64,000 bases of DNA from Scytonema hofmannii PCC 7110 (GCF_000346485.2 NZ_KQ976356.1:191282-255281), one strand, 5' to 3'; numbered from the stretch's first letter, positions 17,485 to 26,475 are shown. Notes: a model not told the origin generated them from the letters alone. Numbers and translations are program-made.

Positions 17485-18051
17485 ATGGCAAAAATTGAAC
17501 GCGAGTCCATTAACTTTAAACTGCCCAAAACACTGACAGCAGCACTGAGAGCCAAAGCAAGGAAGCTGAACACCACAGCCACCGATTTGGTCATCCAAGG
17601 GTTGGAACACGTTTTAGACGGGGACGGTACAGATAGCAGTACAGAAAATCGTCTGCAGAAAATAGAAGCCGAGTTAAAGCGGTTCTCAAAAAATACAGAA
17701 AATCGTACAGATAACAGTACAGAAACTCAAGGGATAGAGCAAGAGGTGAAGGCACTAGCTAACCGACTTTCTCTTATAGAAAATGCGATCGTGCAACTGC
17801 AACAAAACCCAGGAGGAAGTTATAGGGGACGCAAACAAAGTGCGTATTCCCATTACAAGCAACCACCTATGGAATTACAGCCATTGACTGAAGAAAAACT
17901 GGCAAAAAGATTGCTGACCAATGTAGCCAATTTAACACAGCAACGCACAACTATGACTCAATTGGAATTTGAGTCGTGGGTGAAGTCACGCGATCCCGGT
18001 CGTATAGCATGGCAATACAAAGATGACGGTTTGTATCATCCGGTGAAATGA
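17485..18051 (+). CDS. Ribbon-helix-helix-like mobile-element protein
   Basis: 188 residues. The N-terminus IERESINFKLPKTLTAALRAKARKLN fits a ribbon-helix-helix strand and helix (VxFKLP, then helical). A polar, Ser/Thr/Asn-rich linker and a coiled-coil stretch (EQEVKALANRLSLIENAIVQL) follow. The C-terminal part holds ELQPLTEEKLAKRL and ends in RIAWQYKDDGLYHPVK. RHH proteins are DNA-binding regulators. Related broken pieces lie at 18235 and 22306-22463, so this family has been copied locally. It converges with the tyrosine integrase and may belong to the same mobile element. Cellular role unknown. Confidence 0.65.
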   Translation: MAKIERESINFKLPKTLTAALRAKARKLNTTATDLVIQGLEHVLDGDGTDSSTENRLQKIEAELKRFSKNTENRTDNSTETQGIEQEVKALANRLSLIENAIVQLQQNPGGSYRGRKQSAYSHYKQPPMELQPLTEEKLAKRLLTNVANLTQQRTTMTQLEFESWVKSRDPGRIAWQYKDDGLYHPVK

Positions 18052-18487
18052 GAGTCTTTAGAACTGCCGTTTGCAATGCCCGTCTGCCATTAAAAAAATC
18101 TGCTTGGTGATGTCCGTTTTTTCTACCCAGGGGCACTTCTAACTTAATGTCATCCGCCGTGGTGCGATCGTTCTTGTGCAACGCGGGACATCTGCTATTG
18201 GCGATCGCACACTGGCTGGGAACCTGAGGGTGCTATGGAATTGCAACCATTTACCGAAGAACAGCTTGCCAAAAATTGCCAATTCTACCCATTTATAAGG
18301 GTTTTGTTCGTCTGCTACTCGCTATCCATTATGCAAACGCAAGAACCTTTGGGGTTACTTAAAACCGGACGTTGGGCTTTTTGAACAAAGTTAACTTATC
18401 CTCTCTAAGGGGATGCACCCAGACTCACTGCCTTTTTCTCCGGTAAGATTTGCTTTTTTGGATGCAGTCAACCTCCACTCCTGTTTT
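18052..18487. other. Intergenic region with a second copy of an RHH-gene piece
   Basis: From 18235 the plus frame reads MELQPFTEEQLAKN, closely matching MELQPLTEEKLAKR of the neighbouring gene, and then diverges. Nothing else is identifiable. Confidence 0.55.
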
Positions 18488-19480
18488 CTAAATCAGATCC
18501 GATATCTTATCGCTCATCGCTTTTTGTAAATTTTGACGGTTATCATCATACTTGAGAACCGTCTGCACTTGGGCGTGACGGCTAAAACGTTGAGTAGCAC
18601 GGTAGTTACCATTGTTTTGATCCAGTACAGTTGTAATTGCACTGTGGCGGACGCGGTGTGGTGACATCTTCTTGGTAATTCCAGCTTGCTTGCATAACCC
18701 ATCCACCAGTCGCCTGATTGCTTCTCCAGTTAATCTTTCTCCATAATTATGATAGGCAAGTACCGTAAACATGGGGTCATCGTTACGTTTCTTCTGACTC
18801 GCTTTCAACCAACTCGCTATCGCATCAACTGTCTTTTCTGACAGTGAGACAACTTGCTTCTGAGTCCCCTTACCTTTACCCAGGATAGATAAAGTTTTTT
18901 CCTTAAGGTTAAAGTCACAAACATTTAAATTAACTATTTCATTCCGACGCAAAGCATTATCCCAAAGTAACCGCAGTATGGCATAGTCTCGTTTTCCTTT
19001 TAGAGTCGTGCGATCGCACCTACCAATAACTCGGGCATAGTCACCTGGTGGAATGCCTTTGGTATCGCGATAAGTTTCAACTTTCTCACCTTTGACATCA
19101 TCTAACGAAAAATTGCACACTCCCAACCGTCGCCCCATCTCTACCATAGATTTGATTGCACTCAGACGACGATTCACTGTTGCTTCTGCTAATTTCTTCT
19201 TCATCAAGTGTGCTTTGTACTTGAAAACTAAAGCCACCGCGTGTTTTTGCTCCAGGTGCAGAAACTCCAAAACCAAATCCCGACAGAGTTCAGTTTTCGC
19301 TATGTACAAAAAGAAGTCCCGTAAATCTTTTTGGTACTCGCGCTTGGTGTTGAGACTTCGCTTATCCCCAATTAACTGCTCTACCACATCCGGGTCATTT
19401 TCTAAAGAAAAGTTTGACCCGATACTGAGGGCAAATGAACTTTCTAAAACACTGATATTTTCTGGGTGAATGGAACTCAT
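18488..19480 (-). CDS. Tyrosine-type site-specific recombinase (integrase)
   Basis: 330 residues. The N-terminal SAM-like core-binding domain is at ~40-145 (NTKREYQKDLRDFFLYIAK, VNRRLSAIKSMVEMGRR). The catalytic domain shows Arg I in WDNALRRNEIVNL, Lys in GKGKGTQKQVVSL, His-x-x-Arg in SPHRVRHSAITTVL, the second His in FSRHAQVQ and the nucleophile Tyr in VLKYDDN. All catalytic residues are therefore present. It most resembles XerC/phage-integrase-like proteins of cyanobacterial mobile elements. It is transcribed towards the RHH gene. No attachment sites were identified; the surrounding fragments suggest an old integrated element. Confidence 0.92.
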   Translation of the reverse strand: MSSIHPENISVLESSFALSIGSNFSLENDPDVVEQLIGDKRSLNTKREYQKDLRDFFLYIAKTELCRDLVLEFLHLEQKHAVALVFKYKAHLMKKKLAEATVNRRLSAIKSMVEMGRRLGVCNFSLDDVKGEKVETYRDTKGIPPGDYARVIGRCDRTTLKGKRDYAILRLLWDNALRRNEIVNLNVCDFNLKEKTLSILGKGKGTQKQVVSLSEKTVDAIASWLKASQKKRNDDPMFTVLAYHNYGERLTGEAIRRLVDGLCKQAGITKKMSPHRVRHSAITTVLDQNNGNYRATQRFSRHAQVQTVLKYDDNRQNLQKAMSDKISDLI

Positions 19481-19820
19481 ATGGGAACTATTGGGTGCAG
19501 GTTTGGTTGGGAGGCGAACGCGCCCCTTGTATGTATTTTACATTCTAAGTAGTGCGAAAAGAGTCATTGTCGCACTATATGATGGAGGTGGAAGAAACCC
19601 CATAAGTGTAAAATTTTGGCATGGTCAATCCGGGTTAACCCGCTCGTTTACCAATTTTGGCAGGAATTTTGTGTAATGGTTAACAAAAAAAGTAAGTGAT
19701 AACACAGTCATAGAACACCAGTGACTGTTTGGGTTATGAGGGGAGCCGACTTGCAGCGATCGCTTTAACTGTTCCCCCAGGTTGCAACTAATGCGATCGC
19801 TACTTTTTTCACCCCATATC
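19481..19820. other. Intergenic region, no gene seen
   Basis: Upstream of the integrase gene and downstream of the amine oxidase gene. Contains GCGATCGC-like sites near 19758 and 19793. No convincing reading frame. Confidence 0.5.
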
Positions 19821-19843
19821 AAAAAACCCGCTCGTGGCGGGTA
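19821..19843 (-). terminator. Rho-independent terminator of the amine oxidase gene
   Basis: On the minus strand the stem ACCCGC/GCGGGT, loop CACGA, is followed by TTTTTTGATATG. It lies 67 bp after the oxidase stop codon. Confidence 0.85.
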
Positions 19844-19909
19844 CAAATTAAAGGGTATAAAACAATCGACTTACTGTTAAATTTTCTTAATCGCTCAGGT
19901 AGTCACTGT

Positions 19910-21415
19910 TCAAACTGTTACCAGCTGACGATTGGTGCGAGAAATAGTGTTGACAGCAGTGGACTTTGTAACTGGCTTGTGCTTCACAATGTCGCGAACA
20001 GCTTCCAGAGAGGACTCGATAGAACCTTGCAGCCAAGCAGGGAATCGAGAGCAGTGTTCGCCTGCAAAGAACAAGGTGTTTTGCGGTCTTTGTGCTGCCA
20101 AGTAATTGGATTCGCTATCATCCCAATGAATGGTGCATCCGCCTGCACTCCACTTATACTCACCCCAAGCAATGGATGCTTTGTCCACAATTGTACCGGG
20201 TACGTTCAATTCTGGGTGAAGTTTGCTGACTGTGTTCTGCACGTAGTCAAAGCGTTCAATTTCGGACATTTTGCCCATGCGATCGGCATCATCACCGATA
20301 GTGTAGCTTGCTAACATCACGCTTCCACGCTCTGGATTGAACTTAACTGAGGGGTAGTAGGTTTGACGCACGCCTTCACCACTGAAGGAAGCTCCACCTT
20401 TGATACCTTCTTTTGTCCAGAAAGCTTCCTTGGTATGAAACGCTACTTTAGTACCGGGACAGTAAACGGTGTTGTGGATGGAGTCTAACTTTTGCTCGTC
20501 GAAACCACTCAACTCCATTTTGCGAAGTACGGAGAATGGAATTGTGCATAACACGTAGTCGCATTTCTTGATGTGGATTTGACCGTTTTGCTTCCAAGCG
20601 ATCTGGGTATAATCTTTTTCTAAGAGCAAGGCAACTACTTCAGCATTACACTTGATGTCCGCTTTGATTGATGCTGCCAATCTTGATATGATTTGATCCA
20701 TTCCACCTTTAAGTTGCAACAAGTCATGGCTGGTTTCGGTCATGATGTCGCCAAGGAAAATGTCTAACCCTTGAGAACACTTGGCGCGGAAGCTGGGGTT
20801 TTGAGTTAAGAAGGAGTGCAAATCTATCGTTTCACCATCTTCGCTGAAGTAGGGATCTAAATCCAAGCGCTCCAACTCATCCATCAGGTGAGATTGCAAG
20901 TCGCGCTCAAAATCAGAACGAAGATTGCCAGGAGCAATAGTATTAATGATAGTTTTAAGCCAAGCCGCAAAATTGCGAGTTTGTTCGCTGTAACGAGTGT
21001 CAGTCAACAAACCGCCTTCTGTTTGTTGTAGTGTACGAGGTGCATCTTTCATCTTCAACACTTGACCGTTAATGTTCATTTTGGCATTGCTTTCCTCGAA
21101 CACGGTCATAAACTTACACAGCTTATCACTGAGTCCCATTTCTTGGACATAATGCAATGTCAGTTCATGGTCGCTAGGAATACGCATGGCTCCGAGTTCG
21201 GCATAAGGTGCATCGGGTTCATTCCCGAAACGGTGTGTCCATACCCGTCCACCGATACGTGGGCTACCTTCTAATATCTCAACAGTGTGACCCAAGCGTT
21301 CTAGTTCGTAAGCAGCAACCAAACCTGCAATTCCTGCTCCTAAAATTGTAATGTGCTTCTTCTGGGATTGGCTGTTAATCAGTTGGCATTGTTCAAGAAT
21401 CATGTTAGCGTCCAT
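19910..21415 (-). CDS. FAD-dependent amine oxidase (L-amino-acid-oxidase-like)
   Basis: 501 residues from the ATG at 21415, chosen because AAGGGA lies 8-9 bases upstream; an in-frame start 14 codons earlier is possible. The dinucleotide-binding motif ITILGAGIAGLVAAYELERLG is at ~25-45, followed by GSPRIGGRVWTHRF, the GGRV FAD motif. The C-terminus has the FAD-contacting segment LFFAGEHCSRFPAWLQGSIESS. This arrangement is the flavin monoamine oxidase/L-amino-acid oxidase family, which oxidatively deaminates amino acids or amines, giving a keto product, ammonia and H2O2. There is no Tat or Sec signal peptide, so it is probably cytosolic. Monocistronic with its own terminator. Confidence 0.9.
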   Translation of the reverse strand: MDANMILEQCQLINSQSQKKHITILGAGIAGLVAAYELERLGHTVEILEGSPRIGGRVWTHRFGNEPDAPYAELGAMRIPSDHELTLHYVQEMGLSDKLCKFMTVFEESNAKMNINGQVLKMKDAPRTLQQTEGGLLTDTRYSEQTRNFAAWLKTIINTIAPGNLRSDFERDLQSHLMDELERLDLDPYFSEDGETIDLHSFLTQNPSFRAKCSQGLDIFLGDIMTETSHDLLQLKGGMDQIISRLAASIKADIKCNAEVVALLLEKDYTQIAWKQNGQIHIKKCDYVLCTIPFSVLRKMELSGFDEQKLDSIHNTVYCPGTKVAFHTKEAFWTKEGIKGGASFSGEGVRQTYYPSVKFNPERGSVMLASYTIGDDADRMGKMSEIERFDYVQNTVSKLHPELNVPGTIVDKASIAWGEYKWSAGGCTIHWDDSESNYLAAQRPQNTLFFAGEHCSRFPAWLQGSIESSLEAVRDIVKHKPVTKSTAVNTISRTNRQLVTV

Positions 21416-21914
21416 TGTTTTATCCCTTTTGTTGTTGTCTGATGATTTAGGATTCAACTTGCCAGAGACGATTACGTAATTATTGAATGTATTTGTATAA
21501 ATTAAATACTATTTATTACGGTTACTGACGGAAACTAACTTTTTCTGACGGGTCAGTAAGGAGTGGTTGCTGTCCTACGAGATGGCACCTTTGTGAGCGA
21601 CTGAGGCACATCGGTTTCAAGATACAATTTGGTACGAGTTCCATGAAGCAGCAGCTGACAGATGAACTTTTTCTTTGAAATTGTCAGTATCGCTCATCAA
21701 TTAGTCAATAAAAGAAGGCAAGGGATTTCTGTTGTGGAGGTAAGTAATTGTTACTATGCGATTTCCACTGTTGAGTGGGTTGGTGGTAAGTTCTCAGTTC
21801 TTGTACGCACATCGTTACGGTAGAACCCGGTTAACCTGTAGAAAGACTCTCGGCGAAAAAATTAACCAAACAAAAAATAATATTGGCTGTTTTCTAAAAT
21901 ATAGGTCTACTAAA
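21416..21914. other. Intergenic region
   Basis: Holds the leader of the oxidase gene and an AT-rich stretch. From 21756 a frame is open, but the protein-like sequence starts only at 21915. Confidence 0.5.
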
Positions 21915-22272
21915 ATGCCTAAGAAGAGTTCAACTAAATTTCAGAGCAAGAGTCCTCAAGAACGACATAGATTTTTTCTAAATCCTTATGATGACTGTGC
22001 ATTTACTAAATGCCCAAAATGTGAAACCAAAACCAGAATTCGTAAATTCGCTTTTTTGATTCACGAAGCTGTCAAGGTACTCGATCGCGTTTTTCTGTCA
22101 TCCAAACGACGATACAGAAATTGCTTGTTTAGAAAGCTGTCGAAGGGAATTATTGCCTATTTATCCCCCAATTAAGGCAGGAGAATACCTTTTGAGTCGT
22201 TTGCAAGCAACATATTAGGCATTTACCGACGAACTTACTTTGGAAGAAGCGCCCACGACAGTTTTGACCTGA
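21915..22272 (+). pseudogene. Degraded mobile-element protein with Cys motif
   Basis: From ATG 21915: MPKKSSTKFQSKSPQERHRF, then NPYDDCAFTKCPKCETKTRI, a C-x2-C zinc-ribbon-like motif, then loss of sense after KFAFLIH. Another frame continues with DDTEIACLESCRRELLPIYP and YLLSRLQATY, then TAG, then AFTDELTLEEAPTTVLT-stop. At least one frameshift and one nonsense codon break the reading. Whether these parts belonged to one gene or two is unclear. The first part resembles cyanobacterial proteins with the core NPYDD.AFT.CPKC. Confidence 0.5.
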
Positions 22273-22305
22273 AAAATCAAGGGGCATAACTTGACAATTA
22301 AGATG

Positions 22306-22463
22306 TGTGCTCAAATTTTCACGCTGCTTTGGTATCTGATACTCCGGATTCTACGAAAAAGTTTGAGCGAAGCCAAGGAGAGAAAAGTGGTATTGAAGTC
22401 GGGATACAAGCAGGCACCGACTGGCAGGATAAGGATGGATTATATCATCTAATCTGTCAATAG
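22306..22463 (+). pseudogene. C-terminal remnant related to the RHH mobile-element gene
   Basis: The frame ends GIQAGTDWQDKDGLYHLICQ-stop at 22463. This parallels WQYKDDGLYHPVK-stop at the end of the gene at 17485. The upstream part (SDTPDSTKKFERSQGEKSG) is Ser/Lys-rich and has no start. Confidence 0.45.
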
Positions 22464-22563
22464 ATTAAGGCAGTGCTGTGAACAATTATGAACAATTATG
22501 ACTTGATTGTGCGGTGTCACTGCTTTTTGGTATGGTCAGGCAATTGCACTTTGGACACGTTGA

Positions 22564-22992
22564 ATGTCAGATCGCTTTCACCAAACACCTAACTGGCAAC
22601 CCATTGCAATGCTACCTGTCATTGCACAGCTGATTGATGGGGGATTGTCAGATACCCAAGAACAATACCAGACGTTACAACAAGCACAGGGACGCCCTTA
22701 TGCTTTAGACGATTATACTGTTGGGAGAGTTATTAAGTTTGCTAACGAACAAAAAGAGTTTCTTCATATTTATGCAGAACAACTGACAAGATGGAAATCT
22801 GAGAAATTATCTGCAGCTCAGAAACAAGAAATTGAGAGATTGGAGCAGCAACTGGTGAAGTTTCGAGAGTTAAATACTACCATACTGGCTTTAATTGACC
22901 AACTCAAAGAGCAGACCATTGAAAAATTTTTGGCTAAATCTGATGAAGAAATTGGTTTGGAGTTTTTGTTAGGGAAGCTAAATTTTCAGTAA
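22564..22992 (+). CDS. Hypothetical helical protein
   Basis: 142 residues. The N-terminus MSDRFHQTPNWQPIAMLPVI precedes an alpha-helical protein with a coiled-coil core (AAQKQEIERLEQQLVKFREL) and a conserved-looking tail EEIGLEFLLGKLNFQ. No membrane segment or enzyme motif. Similar short proteins are common in cyanobacterial plasmids and genomic islands; function unknown. It lies between mobile-element remnants and the GIY-YIG gene and is convergent with the latter. Confidence 0.65.
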   Translation: MSDRFHQTPNWQPIAMLPVIAQLIDGGLSDTQEQYQTLQQAQGRPYALDDYTVGRVIKFANEQKEFLHIYAEQLTRWKSEKLSAAQKQEIERLEQQLVKFRELNTTILALIDQLKEQTIEKFLAKSDEEIGLEFLLGKLNFQ

Positions 22993-23131
22993 GGAGTCAA
23001 GCTGGTTGTTGGTGTCAGTTTGTTTGACTTCTAAAAAACCACTCCGACATTTATAGTTGATGACAGAACCCGCACAGACGTTCTGGCTTGTGGTATGTCT
23101 AGAAATGGGACTGTGACGCCCAGAAAATACG

Positions 23132-24289
23132 TTACGTTGTGCTTTTATTATGGAGTAACGCCTGAACCTTGCGAACGGTATTTACAGCTACACCTGCTCT
23201 CTCGGCTGCTTTCCTCAAAGACAATCCCTCATAAAGTGCAGAGATGACTTTTTGAGAAGAGGGTTTTTGCAAGAAGCCTTCATCTGTCTCAGTTGGGCGA
23301 CCGACATGAGTTCCCCAAAGTTTCGCCCTGCTCATCCCGGTCTTGATTGCCTGGGAACGTTGGGTTGCTTTCTGGTCGGCTTGGATTCCGACTTCCACTT
23401 GGTCCGGGAAGCCGTTAAGAATGCCCGTCTCCACTTCAGTCAAGACTTTGGGTTTCATCCGCCGCAAGTCTAGAAGCACACTCGTTGCATCATCAAACTT
23501 GTAGTACTCAGTTGACGTGCCGTGCATATAGTTGAAATCTCGGTATCTGTGTTTGAAATAGAGTTCCACATTACCCCTGTGCTCCCAAGTCCCCAAGGTT
23601 TTGATAGTGACTTGTTGAAATTGAGAGCACAACTGGTTTTGTATCTCTGTAAAGCGCTCTTGAACCGGACGGCGGGTCACACCTATTTTGTAGAAGGTTT
23701 CTCCCGAGGCTTGTATCAAGAGAAAGTAGAGGGTATTGGCGAGTATGCGTTGAAGCTGTGCCCTGTAGATTTTGAGGTCGGTTAGTTTTTCAACGAGCAG
23801 TGGGGAATCGGTATCATAGGCATCAAGTACCGACCTCTGCAAGTCACGGAGTTTTTTTTCAATCAACGGCTCTTGGATTTCATTGAACAGTTGCAGCGAC
23901 AATTGGCCCAAGGGAATCTTCCCTAGCTTGGTTAACTCGTACCTACCAACCCTACCCTTATACTCGTTCCACTGCAACAATTTTTGGCTTTCTAAAGTGC
24001 GAACCATTGAGCAGTGACCTTTCCTCCAGAACTTCTCTAACTGCTCGAGTTCCTTGCCTGTGAGTTCTAGGTGAAATTTGTCGAATAATGGTAGTGTGGG
24101 GATATCAGTTGAGCGCGAGACTTCCCGGCAGGTGTCTTCTGTGTGGGCGAAGTGGTGTTCTTTTCGAGTGCCTTTTTTGGCAGTGAGCCTACCAGAGCAG
24201 TACGGACAGTGCAGTTGGGTCTTGCCCTTTGGCACGTCATCGATGAAAACGAGCGCTCCGTCTTGATTCACCCCATAGTTTAACCACAT
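23132..24289 (-). CDS. GIY-YIG/T5orf172-like protein with CoiA-like zinc finger and resolvase-type HTH
   Basis: 385 residues with an unusual order of modules. Residues ~20-55 (HCPYCSGRLTAKKGTRKEHH then FAHTEDTC) form a CoiA-like zinc-binding element. Residues ~75-135 look like a winged helix (VRTLESQKLLQWNEYKGRVG, YELTKLG). Residues ~190-275 are T5orf172/GIY-YIG-like: FYKIGVTRRPVQERFTEI, then VELYFKHRYRDFNY. Residues ~325-378 carry a Hin-resolvase-type helix-turn-helix: GTHVGRPTE, then SLRKAAERAGVAVNTVRK. It is probably a DNA-binding, possibly DNA-cutting, mobile-element protein. The exact GIY-YIG catalytic set is incomplete by eye, so nuclease activity is uncertain. Confidence 0.75.
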   Translation of the reverse strand: MWLNYGVNQDGALVFIDDVPKGKTQLHCPYCSGRLTAKKGTRKEHHFAHTEDTCREVSRSTDIPTLPLFDKFHLELTGKELEQLEKFWRKGHCSMVRTLESQKLLQWNEYKGRVGRYELTKLGKIPLGQLSLQLFNEIQEPLIEKKLRDLQRSVLDAYDTDSPLLVEKLTDLKIYRAQLQRILANTLYFLLIQASGETFYKIGVTRRPVQERFTEIQNQLCSQFQQVTIKTLGTWEHRGNVELYFKHRYRDFNYMHGTSTEYYKFDDATSVLLDLRRMKPKVLTEVETGILNGFPDQVEVGIQADQKATQRSQAIKTGMSRAKLWGTHVGRPTETDEGFLQKPSSQKVISALYEGLSLRKAAERAGVAVNTVRKVQALLHNKSTT

Positions 24290-24753
24290 CTCTTGGCGAC
24301 ATACTTGATACTGTTGGTTGTCTGCGGGTTAGTTCCTAGTGTATCAAGAAAGGTTCGGCTGAGATATAGATTCTTTCAGGTGTAGAAGCCAAGCAGCTTT
24401 CATCGCCCGCCAGGGAGCGATACTCCCAGAGGGAGACTCACTCAGGGCGATCGCCTAAAGGCAGCAGCGAAGTTATCGCACCAGGGGGTATGAAAGCGCC
24501 ATCGCGCCATCGCTATTTGATAGAGTAGATGGATGCAGTTCGCCTCTTGCTTCAAACCTCAGATAATATCATGTCCGCCTAATTAGTTATAAAAAAGGTT
24601 GGCGGTGCAAAAGTTTGAAATCCTCTTTCTCAGAGCAAAGGTGTCCCCAGCAAAGCTGCCGTCTTTATGATAAGTCTTTAACCGGACTTGATATAAAATG
24701 TGTGCTGGGGTTTTGTTGTAAAGCGTTTTGAAGGGGATACAGTGGGGGTGGAT
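24290..24753. other. Intergenic region, no gene seen
   Basis: Just upstream of the GIY-YIG gene, CTTGATAC (near 24306) and GTATCAAG (near 24342) form an inverted repeat that could be an operator. The rest has scattered HIP1-like sites and no convincing frame. Confidence 0.45.
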
Positions 24754-25058
24754 ATGCCAAAGAGATATTATAAGCGCTATCGGTGAGAATTGGAAAGATA
24801 TTGCTAATGCTGTGAAACACTCTGTTGAGTGGAAATGCAGCAAATGCGGTTTGCAATGCATTCGTCGGGCGTGATAGTACAAAGGGTCTTTCTCGCTCTC
24901 AAAGAATGGCGAAAACACTGACAGTTCACCACCAAAACTTTGTTCCCGAAGACAATCGATTGGAGAATTTACGCGCCGTTTGCAGTGCTTGCCATCTCCT
25001 GTATCACACAAGAAGAAAGGGGAATGTCTCGCCTGGGCAACTGTCACTGTGGGAGTAA
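24754..25058 (+). pseudogene. HNH endonuclease with two frameshifts
   Basis: The repaired reading is MPKRYYKRYR (frame 1, then TGA), ENWKDIANAVKHSVEWKCSK with CGLQCIR (frame 2), then STKGLSRSQRMAKTLTVHH, FVPEDNRLENLRAVCSACH and ending GQLSLWE at 25058. This is a compact HNH nuclease: first zinc pair CSKC, catalytic HH in TVHHQNF, N in NRLENL, second zinc pair CSAC, and final LLYH. The frame shifts near 24783 and near 24865. The last part alone (from an ATG at 24906) keeps the HNH core but lacks the first zinc pair. Confidence 0.7.
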
Positions 25059-25086
25059 AGCTCGTTTGAAATATTTCAAGAAAGTA

Positions 25087-25136
25087 GTCAGAATTCAGGA
25101 GCCAGAATTCAGGAGTCAGAATTCAGGAGTCAGAAT
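25087..25136. repeat. Short tandem repeat, 14-bp unit
   Basis: About 3.5 copies of AGAATTCAGGAGTC with one variant base. It is the short tandemly repeated repetitive type common in heterocystous cyanobacteria. The same unit recurs around 46466-46666. Confidence 0.85.
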
Positions 25137-25288
25137 TTTGTGCGACTGAATGGCGAGAAGGGTTGAAAGCCCCGGATTTTACCGTAAAAAGCGTAATAAT
25201 TTATACTTTTTTGAAGTCCCTGTTCGCGCAGCGGAAGGGAGGCATTATTCTGAATTCTAGCTTTTTGATTCTTCTCAACAGTAACATA

Positions 25289-25319
25289 AAGGGGAAGATA
25301 TAACATTTACCTTCCCCTT
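25289..25319. repeat. 9-bp inverted repeat upstream of the 55-aa gene
   Basis: AAGGGGAAG...CTTCCCCTT with a 13-nt loop. No T-run on the plus side. It may be a 5' regulatory hairpin of the operon starting at 25387. Confidence 0.5.
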
Positions 25320-25386
25320 CAAATTTGAGATGACAACATTTGCTAACGCATCAATTCAAGACCAATCGAATTGAAGTTGTGTTCTC

Positions 25387-25554
25387 ATGAAAACTGCTAC
25401 TACCATCTTACCAAAAGCCAACCTTTCTCAAGTAAAAGAAATGCCAAATGTTGAGCAATATGCCGCAATTTTAACTGAGGATGAGTACTACGACTTGGAG
25501 GCTGAGTTGGCAGAGGAAATGTCTAACTACTACCACTTGCGATACAACTACTAA
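25387..25554 (+). CDS. Hypothetical 55-residue protein
   Basis: From an ATG: MKTATTILPKANLSQVKEMP, then EQYAAILTEDEYYDLEAEL and a Tyr-rich end (MSNYYHLRYNY). It is acidic and helical in the middle. It sits 88 bp upstream of the Gp157 gene on the same strand, like the small genes before recombination genes in cyanobacterial plasmids. Function unknown. Confidence 0.55.
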   Translation: MKTATTILPKANLSQVKEMPNVEQYAAILTEDEYYDLEAELAEEMSNYYHLRYNY

Positions 25555-25642
25555 GTTCAATCTCAAGGGACAAAAAAATCAACTTTCTACATCAACAACC
25601 AGTGGTGGGTAACTGCTACTGGTTTTCGTCTACAGGAAAATT

Positions 25643-26230
25643 ATGACTCAAGCACTTCACAGCCAAATAAACGAACTCACTCTCAGGGAACTATCCCTCG
25701 ATGCTGCTAAACTCTGGTCTCAAATTGAGGAAGCAACAGAGTCAGGGGAAGAGGGTAAGGTAGAAGAACTTCTACAGCAGCTAGTCTCCATCCAAGATGG
25801 AATTGAAGCTAAAATTGATGCGATCGCATGGGTGTTTGACCAATTAAACCTCGATTTGGAAAATTGGGAGGACAGAAAGGCACGGACAGTTGAACTTTAC
25901 GATAAGATAATCTCTCGACGCAAAACTCAACTCGAACAAATTAAGCGCAGTCTTATTCATCAGTATGAAGTTGGGTTAATCCCAGAAAGAAATGTTGGGA
26001 AAGAGAGAGAAATCGAAATTAGGGATAATCCACCCAAGGTAGCTGGATTGCTGGTTGAGGTAAATGATGAAGATTTTCCTTCAGAGTTTAGAAGTATCCA
26101 GTACAAAGCCGATAATAAAGCGATTTTGGAGGCTTATAAGGCGGGAAAGGATGTTAGCAATATTGCTGAAATCACAGTTGGGAAGCAGGTTAGATTCAAG
26201 GTAAAATCCACCAAGAGGAGTAAAAAGTAA
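25643..26230 (+). CDS. Siphovirus Gp157 family protein
   Basis: 195 residues. The N-terminal third is helical (LTLRELSLDAAKLWSQIEEA, VEELLQQLVSIQDGIEAKID). The centre holds AIAWVFDQLNLDLENWEDRK and RRKTQLEQIKRSLIHQYEVG, followed by an EIEIRDNPPKV strand and a C-terminal AILEAYKAGKDV. This is the Gp157 pattern of phage and plasmid proteins, originally linked to phage resistance/replication in Streptococcus phages and often found with single-strand annealing recombination genes. The exact role is not settled. A good terminator follows at once, so it probably ends a transcript. Confidence 0.85.
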   Translation: MTQALHSQINELTLRELSLDAAKLWSQIEEATESGEEGKVEELLQQLVSIQDGIEAKIDAIAWVFDQLNLDLENWEDRKARTVELYDKIISRRKTQLEQIKRSLIHQYEVGLIPERNVGKEREIEIRDNPPKVAGLLVEVNDEDFPSEFRSIQYKADNKAILEAYKAGKDVSNIAEITVGKQVRFKVKSTKRSKK

Positions 26231-26237
26231 ATATTGA

Positions 26238-26270
26238 AAAGAGAGGGGATATCCTCTCTTTATCTTTTTT
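26238..26270 (+). terminator. Rho-independent terminator after the Gp157 gene
   Basis: Stem AAAGAGAGG/CCTCTCTTT with loop GGATAT, followed by ATCTTTTTT. It lies 8 bp after the stop codon. Confidence 0.88.
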
Positions 26271-26334
26271 CCAGATAAATCATCAAATTAAATTCATCAA
26301 AACTTAACCCATTTTCCTGCTTACAAAGGATATC

Positions 26335-26475
26335 ATGAACGAAACCCAAAATACTAATGAAAGCAGGATTAATTCCGCCAGCCTGGGTAAAAATTTCGTC
26401 ACAATAGCTGGTGTGTTTAATCTAATTCCGCATGAAGAGATAGACAATTACGATTCAGAAGCCGTACTTTGTTGA
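26335..26475 (+). CDS. Hypothetical 46-residue protein
   Basis: ATG preceded by ACAAAGGATATC, a good ribosome site. Sequence MNETQNTNESRINSASLGKN, then VTIAGVFNLIPHEEIDNYD. Not recognised. The ribosome site and the AT-rich plasmid-like setting support it weakly. Confidence 0.4.
   Translation: MNETQNTNESRINSASLGKNFVTIAGVFNLIPHEEIDNYDSEAVLC

Noticed and set aside
19625..19846. 73-codon minus-strand frame upstream of the integrase
   Set aside because: It runs through the oxidase terminator hairpin and has no protein-like pattern.
24583..25047. 154-codon minus-strand frame
   Set aside because: Antisense to the HNH pseudogene, whose zinc and HNH motifs show the true coding strand.
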